64,000 nt of DNA from Alkalicoccobacillus porphyridii (GTDB lineage Bacteria; Bacillota; Bacilli; Bacillales; Bacillaceae_D), in the NCBI RefSeq assembly GCF_007293315.1, contig NZ_VLXZ01000002.1:310001-374000 (forward strand), read 5' to 3'. This document shows, piece by piece, positions 25,870 to 35,915 of this stretch. The notes under the pieces are model-generated. The model was not told the DNA's origin. It searched no databases and saw only the letters and a list, made by a program, of their open reading frames with translations. The position numbers were made by a program, and so were the translations under genes. Numbering within the stretch: position 1 is the first letter of the stretch; each line of letters opens with the position of its first letter.

Positions 25870-28422
25870 TTATTTATCACCTCCAACGAGATAGCCTTGT
25901 GCTTCTATTGCTTCTCCTTCGACAGTAACTGGTTCGTGGTTATAGTTAACAATGATGGAGACCCCATTCTCATAGATTGTCTCAAACACCCCATCATCCA
26001 GTTTTTGATGGGAAGTGATTGATTGATTCGCCACGTTTTTTAACACATCATTCACTTCATGATATAGATCCACAGCTTGGTCAAACCATTGGTTATAATT
26101 CACAGCATAAAGATAATTGAAACTTGTATCCTTTAACGTTTCATTTGGCTCATACATCCATTTAAAGTGAACATTTGCACCGTATTCTAATGCTTTTAAA
26201 ATATAATCACTGTCACTGAGGTTTGTTGACAAATTATATGGCGCCCCAGAATAATCAATATGTCCACGTATAACCATTTGATAGAAAGGAATGGCTTCAT
26301 CCTGCAGCTTGAATCCACTATTACTCATCGGTGCATTAATAATATTTTTTAGATAAGGCAAGGCATAGGAATTCCCCCCACTTGCCATCATGTTTAGGTT
26401 CTCGCTTTGGATAAGCTCTAATGCGTTTTTGGAAATGGCTTCTGATTCCGTTCGGTCCAGCTGTTCGTTCCTTCTAAAATCACTGTTTAGTGAATCTGCC
26501 AGGTCTCGAAGACCAACACCAGATGCATTGTGCCTAGAAAAATCATGTAACATGCTTGCTGTATATTCCTCTACTAAACGTGGAGACAAAACATAAGACG
26601 GATCTTGCGTTCGATCTCTCGAATTCAATGCTAAATTTAATGGATAAATTGTCGCAGGGACACTGGTTAACGTTCTAGAAGCTTCACTTCGAGTACTGAA
26701 CCCTGAAGTTGAATGGACATTTAACATCGCTACCTCTGGGTAAAGTTCCACTCCTTGCGCTTCTGTAAAGTCAATGAAATCATCCAGTCCACGTCTGCCA
26801 CCTATTGAACGATCTACACTAATAGAATCAGCGACTTTATGATGAACACCCTTATTAAACCACCCAGTGTAATTAAGCTGGATGTTATTTATTTGTTCTG
26901 CTTTCATTTCTTCAATGATATGTTCCGCTTGTTCAAATGTTGTTAGTGATTCTAGTGATCGGTATGGCACTCCGGCGAAATGCTTTTGTTTTGTAGCACT
27001 TCCAATTAACTGCAAGAAGAATGGAATATCCTCTTCCCCAGTAGCCTCTGCTTTCAGTGGCAACTGATCTTGTTGGACGAGATAATCACGATAATAGGAA
27101 GCCATCCCAGTGTATGTCGCATCTTCCCCATCTAAAAACACATAACGAACCGCAAAATCTGACTTCATGGCTTCCTCTTGGAACCGCGGAATCGTACGTT
27201 CCTGTTGGTCTGCCTCTAACGTTACATCTCCTTTTCCAACCACAGTAAATGTCGGATAAACAGAGTTGTAGCTGTTTAATCTTCCACTGATATCTGCATT
27301 AATTCTTGCCACCGAAGCCCCTTCTTCAATGATTCCTAACATGGCTTCGCTTTCATCCCTTATTAATCCGAATACTGGGAGCCTAACCGTTTCCTCTGTC
27401 CTTGTTTCAGTCGTTAATACAGTAGAGAGGTCCGTGCCAAACACAGATTGTTGATAGGATGGATGTCGCGTTTTCCCATTATTAAAGTGAATCAACGCTC
27501 CTGACCCGTCAGGAACAAATATCGAGCCTTCTTCTTCACTATCTGCTGCTCCAAAAAATCGCATCATGGCAATTTGGTGCACAGGGAATTGTTCAGAAAA
27601 CTGTATATCTGAAACAGGTACTCTTACTAATAAACTATCGCCATCTAATGTATATTCAATAGCTGCTAGAAACACTCTCCCAGCTTCGGATTCTTGTGTG
27701 AAATTTAGCTCAGCCATATCTTGTTCTAGGTCTTCCTCTGAGTATCCCGTTTGTTCAAAGGCATCCAATGCTCGTTGAAGCTGAAGGCCATTTAATGCAC
27801 TATCATTTCGTTCATAGATACCAGTCTCTCTATTTTGTGTATACGCTATCATTAAAGCTCGCTCACCTGTGCTATCTAATAAGCCTGTTAGTTCTTCAAA
27901 TCTTTCCTGACTTAACATTAAAGGCAGATCCCCTGCTGATTGTTCCGCTTGACCGAATTGATAGACGACTCGAATGCCGTCTGGAATCTCTTCAATACGA
28001 TATTGTTCGTGTGCGATACTATCTGAAAATGTATTGAGCGTACTCCCTTGACCAAATTGATTCAAAAACTGCATCTGAAGCTGGGAAGATAGTAAATCAG
28101 CATTCACTCCAGAAGCAATCGAATCCTGATCTCTTTCAGGGGGGTTACTATACCAGATTTCCCCACTATTTTTGTTGTGGACAGCCATGTTTGCCGTTTC
28201 TTCTTCTACGAACAATTGTAAGCTCTCATTTTCAGCCATACCTTTCATATGTTCAAGACGACTATCTTCAAACTTCCCTTGTAATGGCTCTTCTTGTGTA
28301 ACCGTTATTTCTGCCAAATCTTTTTCATCATCTTCACCAGAGCTAGTGTTTTCAGAACAACCCGAGAGAATGATAAGCACAAGAAAGAATGCAAGTAGAC
28401 GTACTGAATAAACGTTTGTCAT
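25870..28422 (-). CDS. DUF5696-type surface lipoprotein
   Basis: 850 aa. The N-terminus is a signal peptide with lipobox (IILSGC) followed by an acidic Ser-rich stretch, so it is anchored outside the cell. The rest resembles DUF5696 proteins, which recur in carbohydrate-uptake clusters of Bacillus and Paenibacillus next to YIP1 and NHL proteins. The C-terminal half has a TIM-barrel-like alternation (INNIQLNYTGWFNKG, VELYPEVAMLNVHST), which hints at a glycoside-hydrolase-like fold, but no catalytic pair can be assigned. It is sandwiched between YIP1-like and permease genes. Function unknown. Confidence 0.82.
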   Translation of the reverse strand: MTNVYSVRLLAFFLVLIILSGCSENTSSGEDDEKDLAEITVTQEEPLQGKFEDSRLEHMKGMAENESLQLFVEEETANMAVHNKNSGEIWYSNPPERDQDSIASGVNADLLSSQLQMQFLNQFGQGSTLNTFSDSIAHEQYRIEEIPDGIRVVYQFGQAEQSAGDLPLMLSQERFEELTGLLDSTGERALMIAYTQNRETGIYERNDSALNGLQLQRALDAFEQTGYSEEDLEQDMAELNFTQESEAGRVFLAAIEYTLDGDSLLVRVPVSDIQFSEQFPVHQIAMMRFFGAADSEEEGSIFVPDGSGALIHFNNGKTRHPSYQQSVFGTDLSTVLTTETRTEETVRLPVFGLIRDESEAMLGIIEEGASVARINADISGRLNSYNSVYPTFTVVGKGDVTLEADQQERTIPRFQEEAMKSDFAVRYVFLDGEDATYTGMASYYRDYLVQQDQLPLKAEATGEEDIPFFLQLIGSATKQKHFAGVPYRSLESLTTFEQAEHIIEEMKAEQINNIQLNYTGWFNKGVHHKVADSISVDRSIGGRRGLDDFIDFTEAQGVELYPEVAMLNVHSTSGFSTRSEASRTLTSVPATIYPLNLALNSRDRTQDPSYVLSPRLVEEYTASMLHDFSRHNASGVGLRDLADSLNSDFRRNEQLDRTESEAISKNALELIQSENLNMMASGGNSYALPYLKNIINAPMSNSGFKLQDEAIPFYQMVIRGHIDYSGAPYNLSTNLSDSDYILKALEYGANVHFKWMYEPNETLKDTSFNYLYAVNYNQWFDQAVDLYHEVNDVLKNVANQSITSHQKLDDGVFETIYENGVSIIVNYNHEPVTVEGEAIEAQGYLVGGDK

Positions 28423-28441
28423 TAGGATTTACACTCCTCCC

Positions 28442-29068
28442 CTAATACCTAAAAACAATTTCTTGATAGATGACGCTAATAAACGCGATGACCTCTTGGA
28501 TTAAACTAAAGAACAAGAGACAAAGGAACGCCATAAATCCCATTGCAACAATCGTTAAAGAGATTGTTACTAATGTTTTAGAAGGGCTAAATTGGTGCAC
28601 AGTCATATTGCCAACAAACATTAAAAATAGAAACCAAACAACTGCGATACTTTGTGATAAATAGTAGAATGTTGCTTCCTGTAATGAAATGAAGTTACTT
28701 AACCAGATCCACGGAAAATTAATAATCACCAACGGAACTAAAGCAAAACACGTGGCAATAAAGATATCTACAAATTTTCCTTCTCCGTCCAACAAAGTGG
28801 TTAATGACCAGTTCGCAACACACCAGAAAAGCACCGGTACCACAACATACACAATCTCCATTAAGCTATTCATTTCATTTGGATTGTACAAATTAACCAC
28901 AAATCCACTGTACTGACTGCTCAACACATTTGTGACAATGAGCAAAAACAGAATAATGAACGAAACAAGAACACTAATACGTTTGTTAAGTTCATACTTT
29001 AATTCCCAAAAACCATCAAAGGGATGAACAGATAAATAAAATGGATATTTCATCGTCTCATTATTCAA
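28442..29068 (-). CDS. YIP1-like integral membrane protein
   Basis: 208 aa with five strongly hydrophobic segments and a short soluble N-terminus (PFYLSVHPFDGFWELKYE), typical of YIP1-domain proteins of sugar clusters. It starts with TTG at 29068 behind GGGGGG, and this TTG overlaps the stop of the NHL gene by four bases. It therefore depends on NHL translation. It probably forms a membrane complex with the NHL and DUF5696-type proteins. The biochemical role is unknown. Confidence 0.8.
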   Translation of the reverse strand: MNNETMKYPFYLSVHPFDGFWELKYELNKRISVLVSFIILFLLIVTNVLSSQYSGFVVNLYNPNEMNSLMEIVYVVVPVLFWCVANWSLTTLLDGEGKFVDIFIATCFALVPLVIINFPWIWLSNFISLQEATFYYLSQSIAVVWFLFLMFVGNMTVHQFSPSKTLVTISLTIVAMGFMAFLCLLFFSLIQEVIAFISVIYQEIVFRY

Positions 29069-30528
29069 ACCGACACCCCCCTATTTCTTTTAGTAGACCT
29101 GCGATAGATAACAAAGCTTGTAAAGCCTACTACCAAAATAAATACGCCTGTCATGATGAAAGAAAAATGTTGGCGTAGCTCCTGGTTTCTGAAAAGTAAG
29201 TAAGCCTTTGAATAATTCGTCTGGTCCAAGCTTCTCTCGAATTGATTCATCGCTGCTTCATAATCATCCTGCCGTAACAGCGCCTTACCAATTCCCGTAT
29301 ATGCAAACTCTAAATTCATGTTCATTTGGACGGCTTCACTATAGAGCTGCTGGGCTCTTTCTTCATCGCCGCTTTCATAGCTACGGACCGCTTCATTTAA
29401 AGTCTGTCCGTATTCTGTTGCAGCAAAGATGGAGATTTCACCAAGCTCTCTGTCTAATACAAGAAATTGATCCCCACTTCTTTCAATGGCTATCGGTGTG
29501 TGGAATTCACCAACCTTGTTTCCTAACCCCCCGAATACATACATCAGATGGCCATCACCGTTGTATGTGAAAATCCTTCCCCTTCTCGCATCAAGCACAG
29601 AATAGATTTCACTGTCAGCCACACTAATATCAACTAAACGAGAGGGTCCCGAGCTACGGGTATATAAAACGTCGCCGAATGGGCTAAAGTAGCCTTCTCT
29701 TCGGAGAATGTCATCCCCTCTTGCGTTTATTTTTTTGATGACGTCCTCTGAATTATCTGCATTTGTTGCATAAACAAATCCTCTCTCATCAATATCAAGA
29801 CTTGTAAATTCAGTAGGAACATACATCACCATTTGACTACGTTGCTCTCTTGTAGCAAAACGCTTCCAAATGTATTCGATCGGATCCACTCTTACTCTAT
29901 TTGCACCAATAAATGTTGTAAATTGACCGTCCACACTAAATTCCATAAACCCATCAAATACCCCGTCTGCCATAACAAATACTCGATCAGCAAAGTCAAC
30001 GACCACTTTCACGGGAGTAAACGTAAAGTTCTCACCTAGCAATTCGGACTCAGGATTGTCGATTATTTTGACCAGTTCAAGATTTTGGTCCAGGTGTACC
30101 ACGCGGCGATTACCAGAATCTGCGATAAATATATGATCATCGTTGTTTACAAAGATTCCTCTTGGGTTAGCAAAAGTACTGCTTTGCCCATCTAATGAAA
30201 AAGAATCAATTTCATGAATTAACTCTAACTGTTCATTTAAGACAACGACTCGGTTATTTCCTGTATCTAATATATAGATATCTAGATTCTCGGTAACATG
30301 CATGTCGCTTGGTTCAGCGAATGCCCCTACTCCTAGGCTCTCGCCATCTACTAAGTTTGTTGCTGAGTAGGCTTCAGGAGATGGGACCGAATCCCCCCAG
30401 TAGGAGTAATTATAAGATTTTGGTGTATACGTTGTAGCTTCCGCCGTAGGGACACCACCCACAATCGGTACCGAAAGTAACAGCACAGCTAACAGAGAAA
30501 CAGTGCATTGCTTCAGTATTTTTTTCAA
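29065..30528 (-). CDS. NHL-repeat/TPR surface protein with C-terminal membrane anchor
   Basis: 487 aa. A signal peptide (residues 1-31) is followed by NHL beta-propeller blades with repeating motifs such as VDGESLGVGAFAEPSDMHV, ANPRGIFVNNDDHIFIADSGNRRVV and FHTPIAIERSGDQFLVLDR. A TPR-like helical pair follows (SGDEERAQQLYSEAVQMN, YEAAMNQFERSLDQ), then one membrane helix near the C-terminus. The layout indicates an external scaffold held in the membrane. A TTG start lies downstream of AAGGGAG. It is coupled to the YIP1-like gene. The ligand or partner is unknown; glycan sensing or importer assembly are guesses from context. Confidence 0.85.
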   Translation of the reverse strand: MKKILKQCTVSLLAVLLLSVPIVGGVPTAEATTYTPKSYNYSYWGDSVPSPEAYSATNLVDGESLGVGAFAEPSDMHVTENLDIYILDTGNNRVVVLNEQLELIHEIDSFSLDGQSSTFANPRGIFVNNDDHIFIADSGNRRVVHLDQNLELVKIIDNPESELLGENFTFTPVKVVVDFADRVFVMADGVFDGFMEFSVDGQFTTFIGANRVRVDPIEYIWKRFATREQRSQMVMYVPTEFTSLDIDERGFVYATNADNSEDVIKKINARGDDILRREGYFSPFGDVLYTRSSGPSRLVDISVADSEIYSVLDARRGRIFTYNGDGHLMYVFGGLGNKVGEFHTPIAIERSGDQFLVLDRELGEISIFAATEYGQTLNEAVRSYESGDEERAQQLYSEAVQMNMNLEFAYTGIGKALLRQDDYEAAMNQFERSLDQTNYSKAYLLFRNQELRQHFSFIMTGVFILVVGFTSFVIYRRSTKRNRGVSV

Positions 30529-30546
30529 TTTGTGATCAGCTCCCTT

Positions 30547-31422
30547 CTAATCTTTCATACCGGAAGTTGACATCGTCTGGATTACTTTACTTTGGGATAT
30601 AACAAATAAAGTAATCGGTACCGCCATCAATATTAATGCGACTGCAGCTCCAACTCCAGCTCGAGCGATCCCGCCAAGTGTAATTTGTTCTAGAGCATAA
30701 TTTAAGGTTTTTAATTCTTCACTGTAAACAAAGTCCCCGCCATTTGTTCCCCAGAGAATCGGAAATTGAAGAATCAAAAGGGTTAACCACGCTGGTTTGA
30801 CGTTGGGCATGACAATGGACCAGAAGATACGGTACTCACTTGCTCCATCTATTTTGGCCGCTTCCAAGATTGAATCGGGAATTTGTTCCATAAACTGTTT
30901 CATTAAGAACAAACCTAGCGGAAACGCCATTGCTGGAATAATGAGAGATGCATGAGAATCGATCCAGCCAAGTCCTGACATCACCATATAATTTGGTATC
31001 GCTGTTACGTGAGGAGAGAACATTAAGGATAATACAACAACAGAAAAGATCAGCTTGGAGCCTGGGAACTTGTATTTCGCTAAAGGGTAGGCGGCCATGG
31101 AAGCTAAAAGGATATGGCCTACTGTTCCAAATAACGTAATAATAATCGTATTTGCAAAATATCTTGAGAGCGGCACCCAAGAGTCTCCCATAACGGCAAC
31201 TAAATCAAAGAAATTATCCAAGGTGGGATTTCTAACAAAAAACTTAGGTGGAAATATAAATAATTCATCAAGAGGTTTAAAGGCGTTATTAATGGCATAG
31301 ACCAAAGGAATGGCCATAAACATCCCGAACACAACCAAAAACAAAAACAGCATGATACTAACTGGTAGGGAGCGGTTCAGTTTTTTTTCAATTCTAAATA
31401 ACTTTTTTCCTTTTAACTGCAT
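30547..31422 (-). CDS. Sugar ABC transporter permease (MalG type)
   Basis: 291 aa, six helices, EAA loop EAAKIDGASEYRIFWSIVMPNVKP. The ATG at 31422 is placed after GGTGGGG; a GTG two codons upstream is too close to the site. The gene abuts the MalF-type permease gene (stop at 31425). This pair with the 968-aa binding protein makes a complete importer apart from the ATPase. Confidence 0.9.
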   Translation of the reverse strand: MQLKGKKLFRIEKKLNRSLPVSIMLFLFLVVFGMFMAIPLVYAINNAFKPLDELFIFPPKFFVRNPTLDNFFDLVAVMGDSWVPLSRYFANTIIITLFGTVGHILLASMAAYPLAKYKFPGSKLIFSVVVLSLMFSPHVTAIPNYMVMSGLGWIDSHASLIIPAMAFPLGLFLMKQFMEQIPDSILEAAKIDGASEYRIFWSIVMPNVKPAWLTLLILQFPILWGTNGGDFVYSEELKTLNYALEQITLGGIARAGVGAAVALILMAVPITLFVISQSKVIQTMSTSGMKD

Positions 31423-31424
31423 AA

Positions 31425-32381
31425 TCACGTCCCCACCCTTCTAAGTACTTTTTGCACTAATAAGTTTGTACTTACCATGATAATGAACAACACCGTTGCA
31501 ATGGCTGAAGCGTATCCCATTTCAAATCGAATGGTACCGTAATCGATCAAGTGAGTAACAACAGTGTGTGCAGCATAGTTCACACTTGGAAAGCCTGCTA
31601 ATGCCATGGAGATATCGGCCACAGCAAAGGCCATGGTAATTTGTAATACGGCTCCAAATAATAATTGAGGCTTCATAGATGGCAGCGTGATAAACCAAAG
31701 CTCCTGCCATCTATTCTTTATGCCATCGACGGCTCCCGCCTCAATCAGTGATTTATCAATGGTTTGTAGTCCCGCAATGAAGGCTAAAAAAGCGGTCCCT
31801 AAGCTTAACCAGAGTTGAACTAAGATAACGACTCCTAGAATATACTGTTCGTCCCTTAACCATTGAATAGGTTCTAGTAGAAAGCCCGTTTGCATCAGAA
31901 ATCCATTTAAATACCCATACGTATCACCAGAAAAGATAATTAACCAGATAAAAAACACATTTCCTGAGATAGATGGTGCATAAAAGATAACCGTCATAAA
32001 AGCTCGGACTTTAGGAGAAAGTTCATTAATAATCCAAGCAAAAAGGAAACAAGCAACATAACTCACAGGTCCGGTTATGATAGCGAAAATTAACGTGTTT
32101 TTTAAAGAGGTCATAAAGACGTCATCACTTAAAAATAATCTGGCATAGTTTTCCCATCCAACAAACGAAGGTAATTCCAACATATTAAATGAGAAGAAAC
32201 TAAGAACAAATGAAATGACAACGGGAATAATCGTAAAGCATGTAAAGATAATCATGTATGGTGCCATCAAAATATAATAATGTTTCCCTCTTTTTAATTC
32301 TCGCTTCAATTTGCTTAATCGTGTTTCCTTCTTCGAATGGATTACTTTATCGACAGTTTGTTCCCCTGCCTGAATCGACAT
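31425..32381 (-). CDS. Sugar ABC transporter permease (MalF type)
   Basis: 318 aa with a basic cytoplasmic N-terminus (KKETRLSKLKRELKRGKHYY), six membrane helices and the EAA loop IEAGAVDGIKNRWQELWFITLPSMKP. The ATG at 32381 follows GGGGGT by seven bases; the GTG at 32390 overlaps that site. It lies nine bases after the 968-aa binding protein gene (or 17 from the chosen start). Confidence 0.9.
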   Translation of the reverse strand: MSIQAGEQTVDKVIHSKKETRLSKLKRELKRGKHYYILMAPYMIIFTCFTIIPVVISFVLSFFSFNMLELPSFVGWENYARLFLSDDVFMTSLKNTLIFAIITGPVSYVACFLFAWIINELSPKVRAFMTVIFYAPSISGNVFFIWLIIFSGDTYGYLNGFLMQTGFLLEPIQWLRDEQYILGVVILVQLWLSLGTAFLAFIAGLQTIDKSLIEAGAVDGIKNRWQELWFITLPSMKPQLLFGAVLQITMAFAVADISMALAGFPSVNYAAHTVVTHLIDYGTIRFEMGYASAIATVLFIIMVSTNLLVQKVLRRVGT

Positions 32382-32398
32382 CTTCCTCACCCCCGATC

Positions 32399-35305
32399 CT
32401 AATACGGTAAATTAAATTCTCTTCGTTTCACTTCAATTTCATCATCAATATAGCGAATATAATCATTTAAGGCTTCACGCGGATTTTCACTTGCGTTTAC
32501 GACTCTTCTAAACGCATTATCTAAATGTCTGCCCGTGAAATACCCACCAGGAACTTGCGGGATTCCGCGAACCCACTGCCACTGGCTTTCCAAGTTGTTA
32601 TAGTCTTCCACTGGCCAAGGTAGCTGCTCAAGCGCATCAATATTTGCCGTTGGATATCTTGCTGCTTCTCCTAGCAAGCTTTCCATTTCACGACCAAATG
32701 AAATTTGCGTTTCTTCATCTGTCCACCATTTTAAGAATTCCCAAGACTCGTCTTTCTTTGTCGAGTTCTCAAGCATCATGGCAGCAGTAGTAAAACTAGA
32801 AACGTCGTGTCTAATGGATCCGTCCTCCATCTCTGTCCCAGGAACCATCGTAAACTCCCATAATCCTCTTATTTCTGGAGCCAACACGGAAAGCATATTG
32901 TAGGTTGCGTAATCAGCGATTCCGATTGGCATTTCTCCGACTCTAAAACGGTTCGGGAAGTCAGCCATTAAAGGGAATTTATAGTTGGTATAGAATTCGG
33001 TCCATTGATTAAAGACTTCAATTGACGTTTCCGAGTTTAATGCACTTGACATGTGATCCTCTTCATAGAAGCTTCCTTCGTTCTGATAAAGAAGCATCGA
33101 AAAAGCTGGATTAGGAACTAGTACTTGATTGTCCTGCGCCATAGGATCATCAATCGGCAAGTAAAACTCTAAGTTGTTTCTCTGCAAAACAGAAATCATG
33201 CTATACACGTCTTCCCACGTTTCCGGAACATCCAAATTTAATTCCTCTAAAATATCTGTTCGATAAAACATAACTGGAAACATTTGCGTTTCAGGTAATG
33301 CATACACCCCATTATCAAACTCATAGGGTACAAGGGCACTTTCTCTGAACCGAGTCGCCACCTCATCAAAATCAGGAAACACAGTAAGGTCAGCCGAGGC
33401 ACTCCGCATCGCGTAGTTAATCGGTACATCCTCGCCCATTTGTAAAGCTACGTCTGGTCCTTCATTTGCTAGTGTTGCTGGTAAAAGGATATTCGGTGGA
33501 ACAAGTCGCAGATTGACTGAAATACCAGTCTCTGGTGCAAACGTGTCATCAATCAACCCTTTTAATATTTGTGCTTGGTCACGCCCAGTGGTTATCCAAA
33601 CAGTCAATGAATCTTCCTCATCTTCCGCGTTTCCAATCGTGTCATAATCTTCCGTGTAAGAAGCAAAGAAAGCACCTACTTCATGCTGCGTCCTCTCAAT
33701 GGTGTTTGCTTCAGCCCTCGGCAGTTCTTCTCCAGGGGAAGAAACAACTAGATAATCTAGAGTAAGAGGTTGTTCACGAACAGTTTGGATCCAAGTCCCT
33801 AAGCCCCCAACGTTTAACTTAAAGGATTCTAACCTTCTTGCAATCGTATCAGGGTCCTTTATCATCGCCTCTAATTGAGTCACTGTAGAGTGCAACACGG
33901 CCACTTTGTCACTTCGCTCGCCCGTTGATTCTTCAAGGTACTCCGCAACTTCCTGGATCGTACTTGCTTGCTCTTCAAACACGTCGATCATGTCGGGAAT
34001 TCGTCGATCCAACTGATAATCCCTTAGTGGATCTGGTGTGTTGGAAGTAATCATAATAATGTTTCGATACATATCATTTAACTCAAGTACACTGGATTCA
34101 ATCGTTCGTAACAGAGGCGCAATATCCCCAAGGGTAACGGTCATCCTAATGCGGTTTGTTCCTTCTTCAAGATGAAATAGATACGTATCCTCATCATCAC
34201 CAAGGACGTCCGTTCGCCAATCTAGATTATAGTTAAACCTCATGTTATTTAACTCTTCAAAAGGCTGCTCCCCGTTTATGGTTATACTTCGTGATGCGTA
34301 CAACCCTCGAAGCTGATCCTGCTTACTTTTAAGAGCAATTTGATATAAGCCTTCTTCTTCTACATCAACTTCCCATTCAATCCACTGTCCTGGCTGCTTC
34401 CAATTCACGCCGCCTATCGTATTCACTCTTAATTTCGACACATGATAAGGCTGAACAGTTGGACTCGAGCGATCTGTTAATGGAAAAAGGGTTGGGGATG
34501 ATTTCGCCACAGCATCCTCTGCCTGCACCTTGATATATTGACCCTCTGTCGGTTCAATACCATTTGCTTCATACTCCGCTTTCTTTTCTTGATAGTTGGT
34601 AGCTGGAACATGCTGGTATAATTCAATGTAATCTATCATCATCGGTTCCCGCTTTGAGGTTAGTGTGAATGTTTGAACCCCTTCTTCAAAGTGAAAAAAA
34701 TAGGGTTCATTGTAATAACCCTCACTATCTCGGAAAGGAGCTTCTAACCAATCTGGTCTCTCTACTTGACGAGGCCGCAAATCGTTGTCTCGATTATCAC
34801 GCTTAAAATCGTCATGCTCGTTATCCCATAATCGATCAAATAGAATAAAGCGGGCACCATCAAAAGGGACTTCTCCATTTATCTCCAATTCTCTTTCAAT
34901 GGCAGAGCTCTTACCTTCCATTGGGTAATAATGAACTCTCATATTGTATAAACCGGGATTCTCGATAGATACCTCCCAGCTTATTGAACCTTCTTCAGGA
35001 GTGATTATGGCACTCCCATCTATTCCATCAGCATCCTCCACGACTTCAAATCCGTCACCATCAACCGTTACATAATGCTCACCTTCTACTCTAATCACAT
35101 CTTCTGGATAAGGTAATGAGGGCAAACCTTCTAAATAGTGAGCGTAATCTCCTTCTCTCTCACTACTTGTAATTGCTTCAAATTCCGCCATGGCATGCGA
35201 GAGTTGTGAGTCTGGGGAATTCATTACATGCACGGTGTAAATGGAAGAAAAAAGTATCGTAATGATAATAATGACTCGTACATATTTCTTTTTTAATATG
35301 TACAC
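32399..35305 (-). CDS. Very large solute-binding protein with N-terminal carbohydrate-binding-like domains
   Basis: 968 aa, about twice the usual length. A GTG start lies seven bases after AAAGGGGG. The N-terminus has one hydrophobic helix (residues 10-28) without a lipobox, so it is anchored by a signal-anchor helix. Two beta-sandwich domains of galactose-binding type follow (around 60-230 and 250-410; ISWEVSIENPGLYNMRVHYY and QWIEWEVDVEEEGLYQIALKS). A helical linker comes next, and then a family-1 solute-binding domain from about residue 560 (SLTVWITTGRDQAQILKGLI). It is the first gene of the operon. It likely holds xylan fragments before passing them to the adjacent permeases. The DNA-level promoter is not obvious. 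Confidence 0.88.
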   Translation of the reverse strand: MYILKKKYVRVIIIITILFSSIYTVHVMNSPDSQLSHAMAEFEAITSSEREGDYAHYLEGLPSLPYPEDVIRVEGEHYVTVDGDGFEVVEDADGIDGSAIITPEEGSISWEVSIENPGLYNMRVHYYPMEGKSSAIERELEINGEVPFDGARFILFDRLWDNEHDDFKRDNRDNDLRPRQVERPDWLEAPFRDSEGYYNEPYFFHFEEGVQTFTLTSKREPMMIDYIELYQHVPATNYQEKKAEYEANGIEPTEGQYIKVQAEDAVAKSSPTLFPLTDRSSPTVQPYHVSKLRVNTIGGVNWKQPGQWIEWEVDVEEEGLYQIALKSKQDQLRGLYASRSITINGEQPFEELNNMRFNYNLDWRTDVLGDDEDTYLFHLEEGTNRIRMTVTLGDIAPLLRTIESSVLELNDMYRNIIMITSNTPDPLRDYQLDRRIPDMIDVFEEQASTIQEVAEYLEESTGERSDKVAVLHSTVTQLEAMIKDPDTIARRLESFKLNVGGLGTWIQTVREQPLTLDYLVVSSPGEELPRAEANTIERTQHEVGAFFASYTEDYDTIGNAEDEEDSLTVWITTGRDQAQILKGLIDDTFAPETGISVNLRLVPPNILLPATLANEGPDVALQMGEDVPINYAMRSASADLTVFPDFDEVATRFRESALVPYEFDNGVYALPETQMFPVMFYRTDILEELNLDVPETWEDVYSMISVLQRNNLEFYLPIDDPMAQDNQVLVPNPAFSMLLYQNEGSFYEEDHMSSALNSETSIEVFNQWTEFYTNYKFPLMADFPNRFRVGEMPIGIADYATYNMLSVLAPEIRGLWEFTMVPGTEMEDGSIRHDVSSFTTAAMMLENSTKKDESWEFLKWWTDEETQISFGREMESLLGEAARYPTANIDALEQLPWPVEDYNNLESQWQWVRGIPQVPGGYFTGRHLDNAFRRVVNASENPREALNDYIRYIDDEIEVKRREFNLPY

Positions 35306-35376
35306 TTTTTTACCCCCTTTTGCTTAACAAGATTTCATCTGACATAGTTGCATTGTTACAAGCTCAATGAATGTGT

Positions 35377-35850
35377 CCAAGTTTATGTGTAAATGTTCCT
35401 GAGGGTTTTATGGATAGAGGGCGACTCATTATTCCTTTCTTCGACCGTCGCTACCAAAATAGGGGGCACGCTTACCGCGGGAGTACCTGAGCTAACGGGC
35501 TATGCCCTTTTATCTAAATGAACTTTTTTATCGAGACCACTGAAAAAGTCATGTAAGAATGAGCTGAATGGCGCCGCTACAGGAGAACCCTTCGCTTTCC
35601 GCGGGAACGGCCTCAGCCCTCGAAGTGGAAAACCACCACTTCGATGTCTTCAGACTCGCTCTGTTCCGCAGGAGTCTTCGGGTTCTCCTTCCGCTAACGT
35701 TCGGACTTAAATAATTGAAGAACGTTCACAATCTTATAATGATAGTTTTTCAATGAACTCCTTTTCATCCCGTAGGTGTCGGCCCTCCTATTTTGTCCGC
35801 TAGTTTCAGAGTAGGCATTGGTATAGCTATTTACACAATAACAAGGACTT
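35377..35850. repeat. Intergenic repeat family, copy R3 (full length, with core)
   Basis: The ends are imperfect inverted repeats: CCAAGTTTATGTGTAAA at 35377-35393 and TTTACACAATAACAAGGACTT ending at 35850. The inside has the shared CGCTACCAAAATAGGGGG block, the GACCACTGAAAAAGTCAT block, a 139-bp core (35562-35700) and the TCCTATTTTGTCCGCTAGTTT block. The core is an inverted, nearly identical copy of 49950-50088 and folds on itself: AGGAGAACCC with GGGTTCTCC(T) outside and CGAAGTGG with CCACTTCG inside. No ORF of note is present. The element fills the gap 35306-35915. Confidence 0.85.
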
Positions 35851-35915
35851 GATTAGTAAGAACGTCGATAGCTAATGTAAACGATTATTTCTGAAAAAAT
35901 TTTAAGCTTGAGTTA

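Noticed and set aside
35377-35850. Insertion sequence
   Set aside because: Terminal inverted repeats exist but there is no transposase frame; at most a non-autonomous element.
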